Assembly (NCBI GenBank): GCA_937967775.1
Contig: CALCJH010000137.1
Span: 1-6,367 of the forward strand
DNA length: 6,367 nucleotides
Direction: 5' to 3'
DNA from: an uncultured bacterium
GTDB lineage: Bacteria > Armatimonadota > UBA5829 > DSUL01
The notes under the pieces are model-generated. The model ran no database searches. It was not told the origin of the DNA and was given only the letters and a program-made list of their open reading frames with translations. The number at the start of each line of letters is the position of its first letter. Positions within the stretch are counted from its first letter, which is position 1. The position numbers were made by a program, and so were the translations under genes. Shown one piece after another: positions 1 to 5,105 of this stretch.

Positions 1-533
1 CGCTGCTTCATCTTCGGCCAGTCGTTCAGCATATAGAACGTGGCGATCAGCATGACAATGACGTTCAGCAGGAAGCCCACCGTCCCGGAGAGGCCGCCCA
101 GCAGCCGCCGCAGCATTTTCGGTCCTTCCGTCTTCGCCACCTCTTCCAGCGTCGCGCTCAGCTCCGCCGCCGTTCGCGGGATGGGCAGGCGCAGGCGCTC
201 CACCAGCTCGTGGCTCGAAATGGAGACCCAGAGCTTGCGGGCCTGATCTATATATGTAGGCCACTGCCGGGCCAGAGCCTCGCCTTCTGCCACAATGATG
301 GGGAGGAGCCAGAACAGAAGCGACCCCATCAAGGTGAAAAACACCACGTAGACGATCAGCACACCGTAGCTGCGGGGCAGACCGCGCCGCTGCAGCCGCT
401 GCAGGGCGGGATCCAGGACCGCCGCCACCGCCATGGCGATCAGGAACGGAGTGAGGACGCGGCTCACCAGCCACAGCAGAACGACGACGAAGGCCAGAAC
501 CACCGCAGCCGCCGCGAGGCGCGACGCCCGCAT
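1..533 (-). CDS. AI-2E/PerM family transporter, N-terminal part (cut by left edge)
   Basis: About 177 codons are visible, read leftwards off the window edge; the C-terminal half is missing. Family members are polytopic inner-membrane permeases, variously linked to autoinducer-2 export or ion/proton exchange; the substrate here cannot be inferred. Hydrophobic segments lie at about residues 5-38 and 57-80. An amphipathic, mostly polar stretch (about 83-140) follows, and then a membrane segment (about 147-169) ending in FYMLNDWPKMKQ. That RRLLGG...GFLLN...FYMLNDW pattern is typical of the family. The ATG start lies 12 bases after the sigma factor stop with no good Shine-Dalgarno sequence, so translation is probably coupled. 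An in-frame GTG at 545, overlapping the sigma stop codon as TAGTG, is an alternative start. It is probably the last visible gene of the sigma operon. In many Firmicutes this family sits just before alaS, which may lie beyond the edge. Confidence 0.85.
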   Translation of the reverse strand, partial: MRASRLAAAAVVLAFVVVLLWLVSRVLTPFLIAMAVAAVLDPALQRLQRRGLPRSYGVLIVYVVFFTLMGSLLFWLLPIIVAEGEALARQWPTYIDQARKLWVSISSHELVERLRLPIPRTAAELSATLEEVAKTEGPKMLRRLLGGLSGTVGFLLNVIVMLIATFYMLNDWPKMKQ

Positions 534-544
534 GGGGACCGGCA

Positions 545-1312
545 CTACGCTGTCAGCATTTCCCGCAGCTTTTTGAGCGCCTTGTTCTGAAGCCGCGACA
601 CGTGCATCTGGCTGATGTTCAGGCGTTTGGCCACCTCCGTCTGCGACATATCGAGGAAATAGCGGTAGAGAAGCACTGCGCGTTCACGCTCGCCAAGGTT
701 CTGCATGGCCCGCGTGAGGTCGTCATAAAGCTCCAGTTTCTCCAGCAGTTCGTCCTGCGCCCCCAGCGAGTCGGACGGCTTCATCCCCGCCGCGTCCCCT
801 TCGCTGGACGAGGGAGCATCAACGGAGACCGGCGAATACGCGCTGGCCACGGCCAGCCCGTCGAGAACGTCCTGCGGCGGCACCTCCAAGCGCTCGGCGA
901 TCTCCTCGATGGTGGGCTCGCGTCCCAGTTCGTGCGAAAGCTCCTCAGAGACCTTGGAGACCTGCTGGTTCAGCTCCTGAAGGCGCCGCGGGACTTTCAG
1001 GCCCCACGCCCTGTCCCGGAAATAACGGCGGATCTCCCCCACGATGGTAGGTGTGGCGAAGGTGCAGAACTTCGAGCCGCGAGCGGGGTCGTAGCGGTCA
1101 ACGGCCTTGATCAGGCCGATATTGCCCACAGCGATCAGATCTTCCAGAGGCTCGCCGCGGTTGGCAAACTTGCTGGCCAGGTAGCGCACCAGCCTCTGGT
1201 TAGAGTCTATGAGCTGCTTCCTGAGGCGCGGATCCCGTGTCCTGGCGAATTCCCTGAAAAGCTCCTCGGAATCGTCGCGGTCGGCGTTGCCCCGGCGGCT
1301 ACCCCGCGGCAT
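545..1312 (-). CDS. Group 3 RNA polymerase sigma factor, SigB/SigF type
   Basis: This is an alternative sigma factor that directs RNA polymerase to a stress, envelope or developmental regulon. It is 255 residues from the chosen ATG, close to the family norm. Region 2 shows DLIAVGNIGLIKAVDRYDP (58-76) and FATPTIVGEIRRYFRDRAW (85-103), the latter diagnostic of the SigB/SigF class. Region 3 covers about 107-160 (VPRRLQEL; LGREPTIEEIAERL). Region 4 ends in a helix-turn-helix, MSQTEVAKRLNISQMHVSRL (222-241). The ATG at 1312 is preceded by AGGGAAGAG and overlaps the end of the anti-sigma gene by 14 bases, as expected for coupled synthesis of partners. The frame is open to a start at 1387, but that would bury 25 more codons in the anti-sigma gene and lacks a better ribosome site. 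The target promoters are unknown. SigB versus SigF orthology cannot be decided by eye. Confidence 0.93.
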   Translation of the reverse strand: MPRGSRRGNADRDDSEELFREFARTRDPRLRKQLIDSNQRLVRYLASKFANRGEPLEDLIAVGNIGLIKAVDRYDPARGSKFCTFATPTIVGEIRRYFRDRAWGLKVPRRLQELNQQVSKVSEELSHELGREPTIEEIAERLEVPPQDVLDGLAVASAYSPVSVDAPSSSEGDAAGMKPSDSLGAQDELLEKLELYDDLTRAMQNLGERERAVLLYRYFLDMSQTEVAKRLNISQMHVSRLQNKALKKLREMLTA

Positions 1313-1748
1313 CTCTTCCCTGTTCACAGTTTTTGACCAGGCGAACCACCTGTCCCCCGCCGGCGGCCTCGCCGATTCCCACCTCATCCACCAGAAGCTG
1401 CATCAGGGAGATGCGGAAGCTTTCGTCATCGAAGTCCGGATCAATATCCAGGGAACCGGAAGGGCCGGCTTCCGGAGGAATGGGAACATCGTCGCAAATG
1501 GTGAGGACGATGCGTCCTTCCTCCAGCTCTCCTGTGACGGTGATGCGCGAGGCCGCACGTCCCGCCTTTTCCGCCCGTTGCACCGAGGATGCGCAAGCTT
1601 CTCCCACCGCCAGGCGCAGATCCTCCACCTCGTTGTACGAGAGGGGAAGCCGCCCGCACAGACCCAGAACGGCAAGCCGCACCACCGAGACATACTCGGC
1701 CAGCGCGGGGACTCTGAGTTCCATCACCGGCGCATCGTTGAGCGACAC
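1299..1748 (-). CDS. rsbW: RsbW/SpoIIAB-like anti-sigma factor with degenerate ATP-binding motifs
   Basis: This 149-residue protein has the size and fold signature of Bergerat-type (GHKL) anti-sigma factors, which sequester a SigB/SigF-type sigma factor and normally phosphorylate the STAS antagonist. The N-terminal MELRVPALAEYVSVVRLAV (9-27) and the helix DLRLAVGEACASSVQ (43-57) match the family well. By eye alignment with SpoIIAB the catalytic base is kept (Glu50) and so is the G1 aspartate (Asp86). The magnesium-binding asparagine is Ser54. The G1 glycines are Val88 and Ile90, and the G2 glycines are Ser110 and Arg112. ATP binding and kinase activity are therefore doubtful, while sigma binding may persist. 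The GTG start lies four bases after the rsbV stop, with AAAGGA about ten bases upstream. ATG at 1724 would give a start typical of the family but has no ribosome site. The gene order antagonist, anti-sigma, sigma supports the assignment. Confidence 0.88.
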   Translation of the reverse strand: MSLNDAPVMELRVPALAEYVSVVRLAVLGLCGRLPLSYNEVEDLRLAVGEACASSVQRAEKAGRAASRITVTGELEEGRIVLTICDDVPIPPEAGPSGSLDIDPDFDDESFRISLMQLLVDEVGIGEAAGGGQVVRLVKNCEQGRDAAG

Positions 1749-1752
1749 GGGC

Positions 1753-2103
1753 TCAGTTCCTTTCCGCGCGCGCGACCGCCTCGTCCACCGACTTCAGGAT
1801 GGTGAACACGTTATGAAGCCCTGTGACCTCCAGCACGTGTTGGATCCTGGGCTTGGGGTTCACCAGAAATACCTCACCGCCGTTCTCGCGCGAGCGCTTC
1901 AGGCCGGCCACCAGGATCCCCAGACCGCTGGAATCTAGGTAGTCCACCTTGCTCAGGTCCATGACGAGATACCTCGACCCGCCGTCAAGCTGCTCCAGCA
2001 TCGCCGACCGGACCCGGGGAGACGAATACACGTCTACTTCTCCGGAGAGAGAGACCACCGCGATGTTGTCTCCCCGTTTCTCCGTATGGATGCCCAGTTC
2101 CAT
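1753..2103 (-). CDS. rsbV: Anti-anti-sigma factor, STAS domain (RsbV/SpoIIAA-like)
   Basis: This is a 116-residue single STAS domain protein. Unphosphorylated members bind the anti-sigma factor and free the sigma factor; phosphorylation on one serine blocks this. The N-terminal strand IAVVSLSGEVDVYSSPRVR (14-32) and the loop VDYLDSSGLGILVAGLK (53-69) are classic. Ser58 in the DSSGLG loop matches the phosphorylated serine of SpoIIAA. The end, VLEVTGLHNVFTILKSVDEA, is also typical. The ATG at 2103 is preceded by GGAGG four bases upstream. A GTG at 2166 would add 21 residues of low-complexity polar sequence without a better ribosome site, so I reject it. It is the first gene of the regulatory module, which begins after a 134-base gap. 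The conserved serine implies a working phosphorylation switch, although the adjacent anti-sigma factor looks unable to act as kinase. Confidence 0.93.
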   Translation of the reverse strand: MELGIHTEKRGDNIAVVSLSGEVDVYSSPRVRSAMLEQLDGGSRYLVMDLSKVDYLDSSGLGILVAGLKRSRENGGEVFLVNPKPRIQHVLEVTGLHNVFTILKSVDEAVARAERN

Positions 2104-2237
2104 CAAACCTCCAGACTCTTCCCTGCCGGACTGTGCCTCTCGCGCACCTTTACCGGGCTTGCCCACCGTTCCCAGCCGGGAATCACGGGCGGCGCCCGTC
2201 CCGCGGACGGCTTCCGTTTCCGTTCCCTGTTTCTTTC
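2104..2237 (-). promoter_or_regulatory. Gap upstream of the sigma module; presumed promoter region with a small inverted repeat
   Basis: This is the only sizeable gap within the minus-strand series from mnmA to the permease, so a separate promoter for the rsbV-rsbW-sigma genes is expected here. I see no convincing housekeeping or SigB-type (GTTT...GGGTA) promoter. The gap holds an inverted repeat with arms ACGGGC and GCCCGT around GGC (2185-2199). It is not followed by a T run on either strand, so it is not a clear terminator. It also holds CCCGGTAAA on the minus strand (2157-2149), which recurs in the inverted repeat at 4784-4803. That the region is regulatory is inferred from its position. 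Confidence 0.3.
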
Positions 2238-2567
2238 TTAGCCCACGTTCTCGGTCGAGGAGTCCACCTCTTCCGCTGCCTGGCTGACCGCCTCGCGCCC
2301 GGCCTCCACGGCCTCCTTGATGCGGACGCTGGCTTCCTCCACCAGATCTTTGCCTTTGGCGGCCAGCTCCTCGGCGCGGGAGACAAGGTCACCCGCCACC
2401 CGCTCGGCCTTGCTCTTCAGATCATCCAGCGTATGCCGGACATCCTCGCGCATCTCCGTGCCCGTCTTCGGGGCGAAAAGCAGGGCCACGGCGGCCCCCA
2501 CGAGCGCCCCCAGTCCCACACCCGCGAGCACATTGATCAGGACATTGCGGTCGCTTCGCTCATCCAT
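2238..2567 (-). CDS. YtxH-family membrane-anchored protein
   Basis: This small protein of 109 residues has one glycine/alanine-rich membrane segment (about 9-31) ending in the motif ALLFAPKTGTEMRE (28-41), the signature of the YtxH family. After it comes a long, charged, heptad-like helical region (about 40-100) rich in Ala, Glu, Lys and Val, probably a cytoplasmic coiled coil. Biochemical roles of YtxH proteins are poorly known; general-stress membership is reported for some Bacillus members. The ATG overlaps the end of the DUF948-like gene by eight bases. AAAGGA lies about eleven bases upstream, inside the preceding gene, so coupling is likely. YtxH and DUF948 proteins often occur as neighbours, which supports both calls. 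The gene is directly upstream of the sigma module, but I have no evidence that it belongs to that regulon. Confidence 0.85.
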   Translation of the reverse strand: MDERSDRNVLINVLAGVGLGALVGAAVALLFAPKTGTEMREDVRHTLDDLKSKAERVAGDLVSRAEELAAKGKDLVEEASVRIKEAVEAGREAVSQAAEEVDSSTENVG

Positions 2568-2970
2568 TCCTGCTCTCGTCCTTTCGTTTGTCGGAGGGGT
2601 TCAACAATCTGTCCAACCCCGCAGCCAGACCGGCCGCCACCCGGGCCGCCATTCCGGCCGAGTTGGCCGCAACCTTTTTCGCCGTTCCCACCGCCCGCAG
2701 ACCCGTCACCGCGCTTGCCACTGCGCCCACCGCGCGCTCTGCTGCACCGATCTTCACCGTCACCGACTGGACGGTCTGTTGCACCTGGTCGAGGATACTG
2801 TTCGCGCGGTCTGTTACGGTGCGCACCTGGGTCTGGACGGCTTCGGAGGTCTCAGTGACAACCTTCGCTATCCGCCGCAGCACGAGGAAGGCCATCAGCA
2901 ACATGAGAATGATGAAGGCCACCAGGATGGTGAGCAAGATAGCGATCCACAGGCCCTGGCCGGCTGTCAC
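2560..2970 (-). CDS. DUF948-like single-pass membrane protein
   Basis: This 136-residue protein has a strong N-terminal membrane segment (about 7-31, LWIAILLTILVAFIILMLLM) followed by LRRIAKVVTETSEAVQ and a long amphipathic helical region (about 33-120), ending in a basic, polar tail (KRKDESRNG). This layout and the alternating Val/Thr/Gln helical pattern match DUF948 proteins, which resemble the signalling-helix part of chemoreceptors but have no assigned reaction. Translation starts at a GTG that overlaps the mnmA stop as GTGA, four bases in common, with AGGAGGA eight bases upstream. That is a strong site for translational coupling. The next gene, a YtxH-family protein, overlaps it by eight bases. 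A cell-envelope or structural role is plausible, but this is inference only. Confidence 0.82.
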   Translation of the reverse strand: MTAGQGLWIAILLTILVAFIILMLLMAFLVLRRIAKVVTETSEAVQTQVRTVTDRANSILDQVQQTVQSVTVKIGAAERAVGAVASAVTGLRAVGTAKKVAANSAGMAARVAAGLAAGLDRLLNPSDKRKDESRNG

Positions 2971-4073
2971 TGCTGCACTCCTCCTTCAACGGGCTGCCTG
3001 GCCCCGCGGCACACGCTCTCGATCGTGCCGCCGCCCAGCACCGTCTCCCCGTCATAGAACACAGCTGCCTGTCCCGGGGTCGGTGCGCGTTCCGGGGTGA
3101 CGAACTCAAGCTCCCACTCGCCGTCCGGCAGCGGCCGGACTGTGGCCGGGACTTCGCGCATATTGTATCTGACTTTACAGGTCACGGCAATCGGACCGGC
3201 CGGCGGTTCTCCCGAGACCCACTTCACCGCTCCCACCCGTACGCTGTTAGCCATCAGCTCTTCCCACCGGCCCACGGTGATGATATTCCGGCCGGTGTCT
3301 ATGTCCACCACATACAGTGGTTCGGCGGCGGCCACACCGATCCCCTTCCTCTGGCCGATGGTGAACCCGACCGCTCCGGAGTGCCTTCCCAGAATCCTGC
3401 CCGAGGTGTCTCGTATCTCCCCTGGCAAAGCCGTCTCCGGCCTGCGCTGCGCCAGGAAGGCGCGATGGCCTTCGCTGCCCACAAAGCAGATCTCCTGGCT
3501 GTCTGGCTTCCGCCACACGGGCAGCCCCATCTCTCTTGCCAGCGTCCGGGCGTCCTTCTTGGCCATGTCCCCCAGAGGAAACTCCAGGCGCGCAAGCTCC
3601 CGCTGCCCCAACATATACAGCACGTAAGACTGATCTTTCCGGGGGTCGGCCGCCCGCAGGAGGGTGAACCGTCCTTCAGCGTCCCGGCCGATCCGCGCAT
3701 AGTGCCCCGTGGCCAGGCGCTCCGCCCCCAGAGCCTGCGCTTTGCCCAGCAGGGCGCTGAACTTCACGTGCTCATTGCACCGGATGCACGGGTTCGGGGT
3801 CCTCCCGCGCGAGTATTCGTCCAGGAAATCGGCGATGACGGAGCGCTCGAACTCTTCCCGCATATTGAGGACGTAATGGGGGATGTCCAGCAATGTGGCC
3901 ACGCGACGCGCGTCCTCCACGGCGTCCAGCGAGCAGCATCCCTGCCCCTCAGAAGGCGCGTCGGACGGCCAGATCTGCAGCGTCACACCGATGACGTTGT
4001 ATCCCTGCTCCTTCAGCAGGGCTGCGGCGACGGAGCTGTCCACTCCGCCGCTCATCGCCACCACCACTGTCAT
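2967..4073 (-). CDS. mnmA: tRNA-specific 2-thiouridylase MnmA
   Basis: MnmA adenylates and thiolates uridine 34 of the Lys, Glu and Gln tRNAs in the cytoplasm, taking sulfur from a cysteine desulfurase/relay system. From the chosen ATG the protein has 368 residues, the usual length. The PP-loop is SGGVDSS (8-14). The two catalytic cysteines are Cys96 in TPNPCIRCNEHVKF and Cys196 in DSQEICFVG. ATGHYAR (121-127), DQSYVLYMLGQ (147-157) and GFTIGQRKGI (236-245) are further family landmarks. The C-terminal barrel ends in TPGQAAVFYDGE...LGGGTI. An upstream GTG at 4100 would add nine residues but has a poor ribosome site; AGGGA ten bases before the ATG at 4073 favours the shorter form. The gene lies 46 bases after fur and its stop overlaps the next start. 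No sulfur-donor gene is visible nearby. Confidence 0.97.
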   Translation of the reverse strand: MTVVVAMSGGVDSSVAAALLKEQGYNVIGVTLQIWPSDAPSEGQGCCSLDAVEDARRVATLLDIPHYVLNMREEFERSVIADFLDEYSRGRTPNPCIRCNEHVKFSALLGKAQALGAERLATGHYARIGRDAEGRFTLLRAADPRKDQSYVLYMLGQRELARLEFPLGDMAKKDARTLAREMGLPVWRKPDSQEICFVGSEGHRAFLAQRRPETALPGEIRDTSGRILGRHSGAVGFTIGQRKGIGVAAAEPLYVVDIDTGRNIITVGRWEELMANSVRVGAVKWVSGEPPAGPIAVTCKVRYNMREVPATVRPLPDGEWELEFVTPERAPTPGQAAVFYDGETVLGGGTIESVCRGARQPVEGGVQQ

Positions 4074-4119
4074 CCCGGCTCTGTCCCTCACGGCGCCCAC
4101 CTCGCAGGATCGTTCCGCC

Positions 4120-4614
4120 TCAGGCGCCGGAGCGGGCGCGTCGGCACTCCGGGCAGTAGCCGCCGATCTCCACGCGCGCCATCTCGATGGAGTAACCGCG
4201 CTTGGTCTCCACCTCCCGCTCCATCTCCGCCCAGGTCTCCGGCTGCATATCCTCCACCTTGCCGCACTGCATGCAGACGATGTGCAGGTGCATCTTCTCG
4301 GGGAGCGGCTCGTAAAAATGTCCGTCGTGCTCCCCCATGTGCAGCAGATCCAACTCGTCTATGAGCCCCAGCTTCCGCAACCGCTTGATGGTCCGGTAGA
4401 CGGTGGTCTTGTCAATGGCGGGGACGCGACGTCGCGCCTCGCGCAGCAGCGTGGGGGCGTCCAGGTGCTCGCGCGAGTTCTCCAGCAGGTCCACAATCAC
4501 CTGCCGCTGTCGCGTCATCCGCAGCCCCTTCTCCCGGCAGGCCTCGGAAAGGGACTTCCCGGCCATCTTCCGGTCGTAGGTGCGGTCGCTCACAGCCTGT
4601 GATCTGGTCTCCAT
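4120..4614 (-). CDS. Fur-family metal-responsive transcriptional regulator
   Basis: This is a DNA-binding repressor of the Fur/PerR/Zur family, 164 residues from this start. The winged helix includes GLRMTRQRQVIVDLL (30-44) and the recognition helix DKTTVYRTIKRLRKLGLI (68-85). Two CxxC pairs, Cys114/Cys117 and Cys154/Cys157, form the structural zinc site. His50, Glu102, His109 and His111 line up by eye with E. coli Fur His33, Glu81, His88 and His90. The glutamate is Fur- or Zur-like rather than the aspartate of Bacillus PerR, but the metal cannot be assigned. The start is uncertain. TTG 4650 has no ribosome site. ATG 4614 has AGGAG 13 bases upstream. GTG 4593 overlaps the end of a short leader frame. 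ATG 4566 gives 148 residues, nearest the family norm, but has a poor ribosome site. It is divergent from the small gene at 4826 and may regulate it or itself. Confidence 0.93.
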   Translation of the reverse strand: METRSQAVSDRTYDRKMAGKSLSEACREKGLRMTRQRQVIVDLLENSREHLDAPTLLREARRRVPAIDKTTVYRTIKRLRKLGLIDELDLLHMGEHDGHFYEPLPEKMHLHIVCMQCGKVEDMQPETWAEMEREVETKRGYSIEMARVEIGGYCPECRRARSGA

Positions 4615-4622
4615 ACCGCCAT
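4590..4622 (-). CDS. Possible 10-codon leader peptide before the Fur-family gene
   Basis: The best ribosome site upstream of fur, AGGAG, lies five bases before an ATG at 4622 that is out of frame with fur. That frame encodes MAVWRPDHRL and stops at TGA 4592-4590. The stop overlaps an in-frame fur GTG at 4593 as GTGA. The arrangement would suit a coupled leader peptide that reinitiates on fur. It could equally be chance, or a sign that the true start region carries a sequence error. No peptide family is recognised. Confidence 0.25.
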   Translation of the reverse strand: MAVWRPDHRL

Positions 4623-4750
4623 GGTGGCTCCTATCGCTTCTCTTTGTCAAATAAAAACACTTGCCCTGCAGAACAGACGCCCATTTGCCGATGTACAGGG
4701 AAGCCCGTCTTCTTGCCAGGCCAAGGGTCCTGCCGCCGTGTCCGGAAGCG

Positions 4751-4780
4751 TTGCCCTCCTGGCTCCGAACGTGCTATAAT
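4751..4780 (+). promoter_or_regulatory. Extended -10 promoter for the small plus-strand gene
   Basis: TATAAT at 4775-4780 is a perfect -10 hexamer, preceded by TGC (4772-4774), the extended -10 element. TTGCCC at 4751-4756 matches four of six -35 bases with an 18-base spacer. Transcription should start near 4786-4788, giving a 5' leader of about 40 bases before the ATG at 4826. This is the clearest housekeeping-type promoter in the window. Confidence 0.75.
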
Positions 4781-4783
4781 AAC

Positions 4784-4803
4784 ACCCGGTAAATCTACCG
4801 GGT
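4784..4803. repeat. Perfect inverted repeat over the expected transcription start (candidate operator)
   Basis: Arms ACCCGGTA (4784-4791) and TACCGGGT (4796-4803) are exact reverse complements around AATC. The repeat begins four bases after the -10 hexamer and so covers the expected +1, a usual site for repressor operators. It could instead form a hairpin at the 5' end of the transcript. It does not resemble the A/T-rich Fur, PerR or Zur box consensus. Read on the minus strand it is followed by GTTATTATA, a poor terminator tract. Confidence 0.6.
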
Positions 4804-4825
4804 TGAGACAGAGGAGGGCAAGCTG

Positions 4826-5020
4826 ATGAAGCCGGATTCTGATGTCAGAGGCCCGGAGGCCCCCGCCGTGGCGGCGGTCTCCATTTACCCTGGAGAGCGC
4901 CACCTGCTGGATCCCGAGCTGGTGGCCGAGGCGAGGAGGAGCCTCATCGAGAATCACGAGCTCCTGTGCGAGCCGGCGTGTTCGTCGGATCTCGAAAACG
5001 ATATTCTTCTGGAGCTCTGA
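4826..5020 (+). CDS. Small acidic protein of unknown function (64 residues)
   Basis: I do not recognise this protein. It is supported as a real gene by the complete context: an extended -10 promoter 45 bases upstream, AGGAGG eight bases before the ATG, and an intrinsic terminator about 90 bases after the TGA. The protein is acidic, with about 14 Asp/Glu against 5 Lys/Arg. The N-terminal part is Pro/Ala-rich and probably disordered (1-22). A likely helix follows (about 28-47, LDPELVAEARRSLIENHELL), then CEPAC (Cys48 and Cys52) and an acidic, leucine-rich tail, DLENDILLEL. There is no signal peptide or membrane segment. The two cysteines might bind a metal or form a disulfide, but this is speculation. 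It is divergently arranged with the Fur-family gene, which could be its regulator. I have no evidence for a toxin, antitoxin or peptide precursor role. Confidence 0.6.
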   Translation: MKPDSDVRGPEAPAVAAVSIYPGERHLLDPELVAEARRSLIENHELLCEPACSSDLENDILLEL

Positions 5021-5038
5021 GTCCGGTCCGGGCTGTTT

Positions 5039-5080
5039 CGCCGGTGTCCCGGAAGTTCACCGGCGGGCAGGGAAAGCCCG
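5039..5080 (+). repeat. Two adjacent hairpins in the 3' region of the small gene
   Basis: The first has perfect eight-base arms, CGCCGGTG (5039-5046) and CACCGGCG (5058-5065), around an 11-base loop. The second has arms CGGGC (5064-5068) and GCCCG (5076-5080) around AGGGAAA. They share two bases, so they are either stacked or mutually exclusive. With the terminator stem downstream they make three hairpins in about 100 bases. I match them to no known riboswitch or RNA family. They may be processing or stability elements of the 3' end. Confidence 0.4.
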
Positions 5081-5105
5081 GCAGACAGGTTTGAGGCGAT
5101 ACTGC

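Noticed and set aside
602..1336. Long plus-strand open frame (244 codons) antisense to the sigma factor gene
   Set aside because: The protein has no recognisable motifs and mirrors the codon structure of the sigma gene. Long antisense frames are common in GC-rich DNA.
2185..2199. Inverted repeat as a terminator after the YtxH gene
   Set aside because: The six-base arms with a three-base loop are not followed by a T-rich tract on the minus strand, so I list it only as part of the upstream gap.
2133..3057. Overlapping plus-strand open frames of about 240 codons opposite the DUF948 and YtxH genes
   Set aside because: They are Ser/Arg/Pro-rich low-complexity translations opposite genes with clear membrane segments and overlapping starts.
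3381..4364. 327-codon plus-strand open frame antisense to mnmA and fur
   Set aside because: It spans two well-supported genes and the gap between them on the other strand, is Arg/Pro-rich without domain features, and has no ribosome site that I could see.
4645..4650. TTGACA on the minus strand as a -35 element for fur
   Set aside because: No acceptable -10 hexamer lies 16-18 bases downstream, and the implied start would fall within or after the candidate start codons.
4631..4957. Minus-strand open frame of 108 codons in the fur upstream region
   Set aside because: It runs through the plus-strand promoter, the palindrome and the small gene. It has no motif, and its placement conflicts with better-supported signals.
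5018..5020. TGA ending the small gene as a selenocysteine codon
   Set aside because: The continuation reads through the hairpins and terminator as Arg/Pro/Ser-rich sequence with no family features, and the following hairpin does not have a convincing SECIS-like form.
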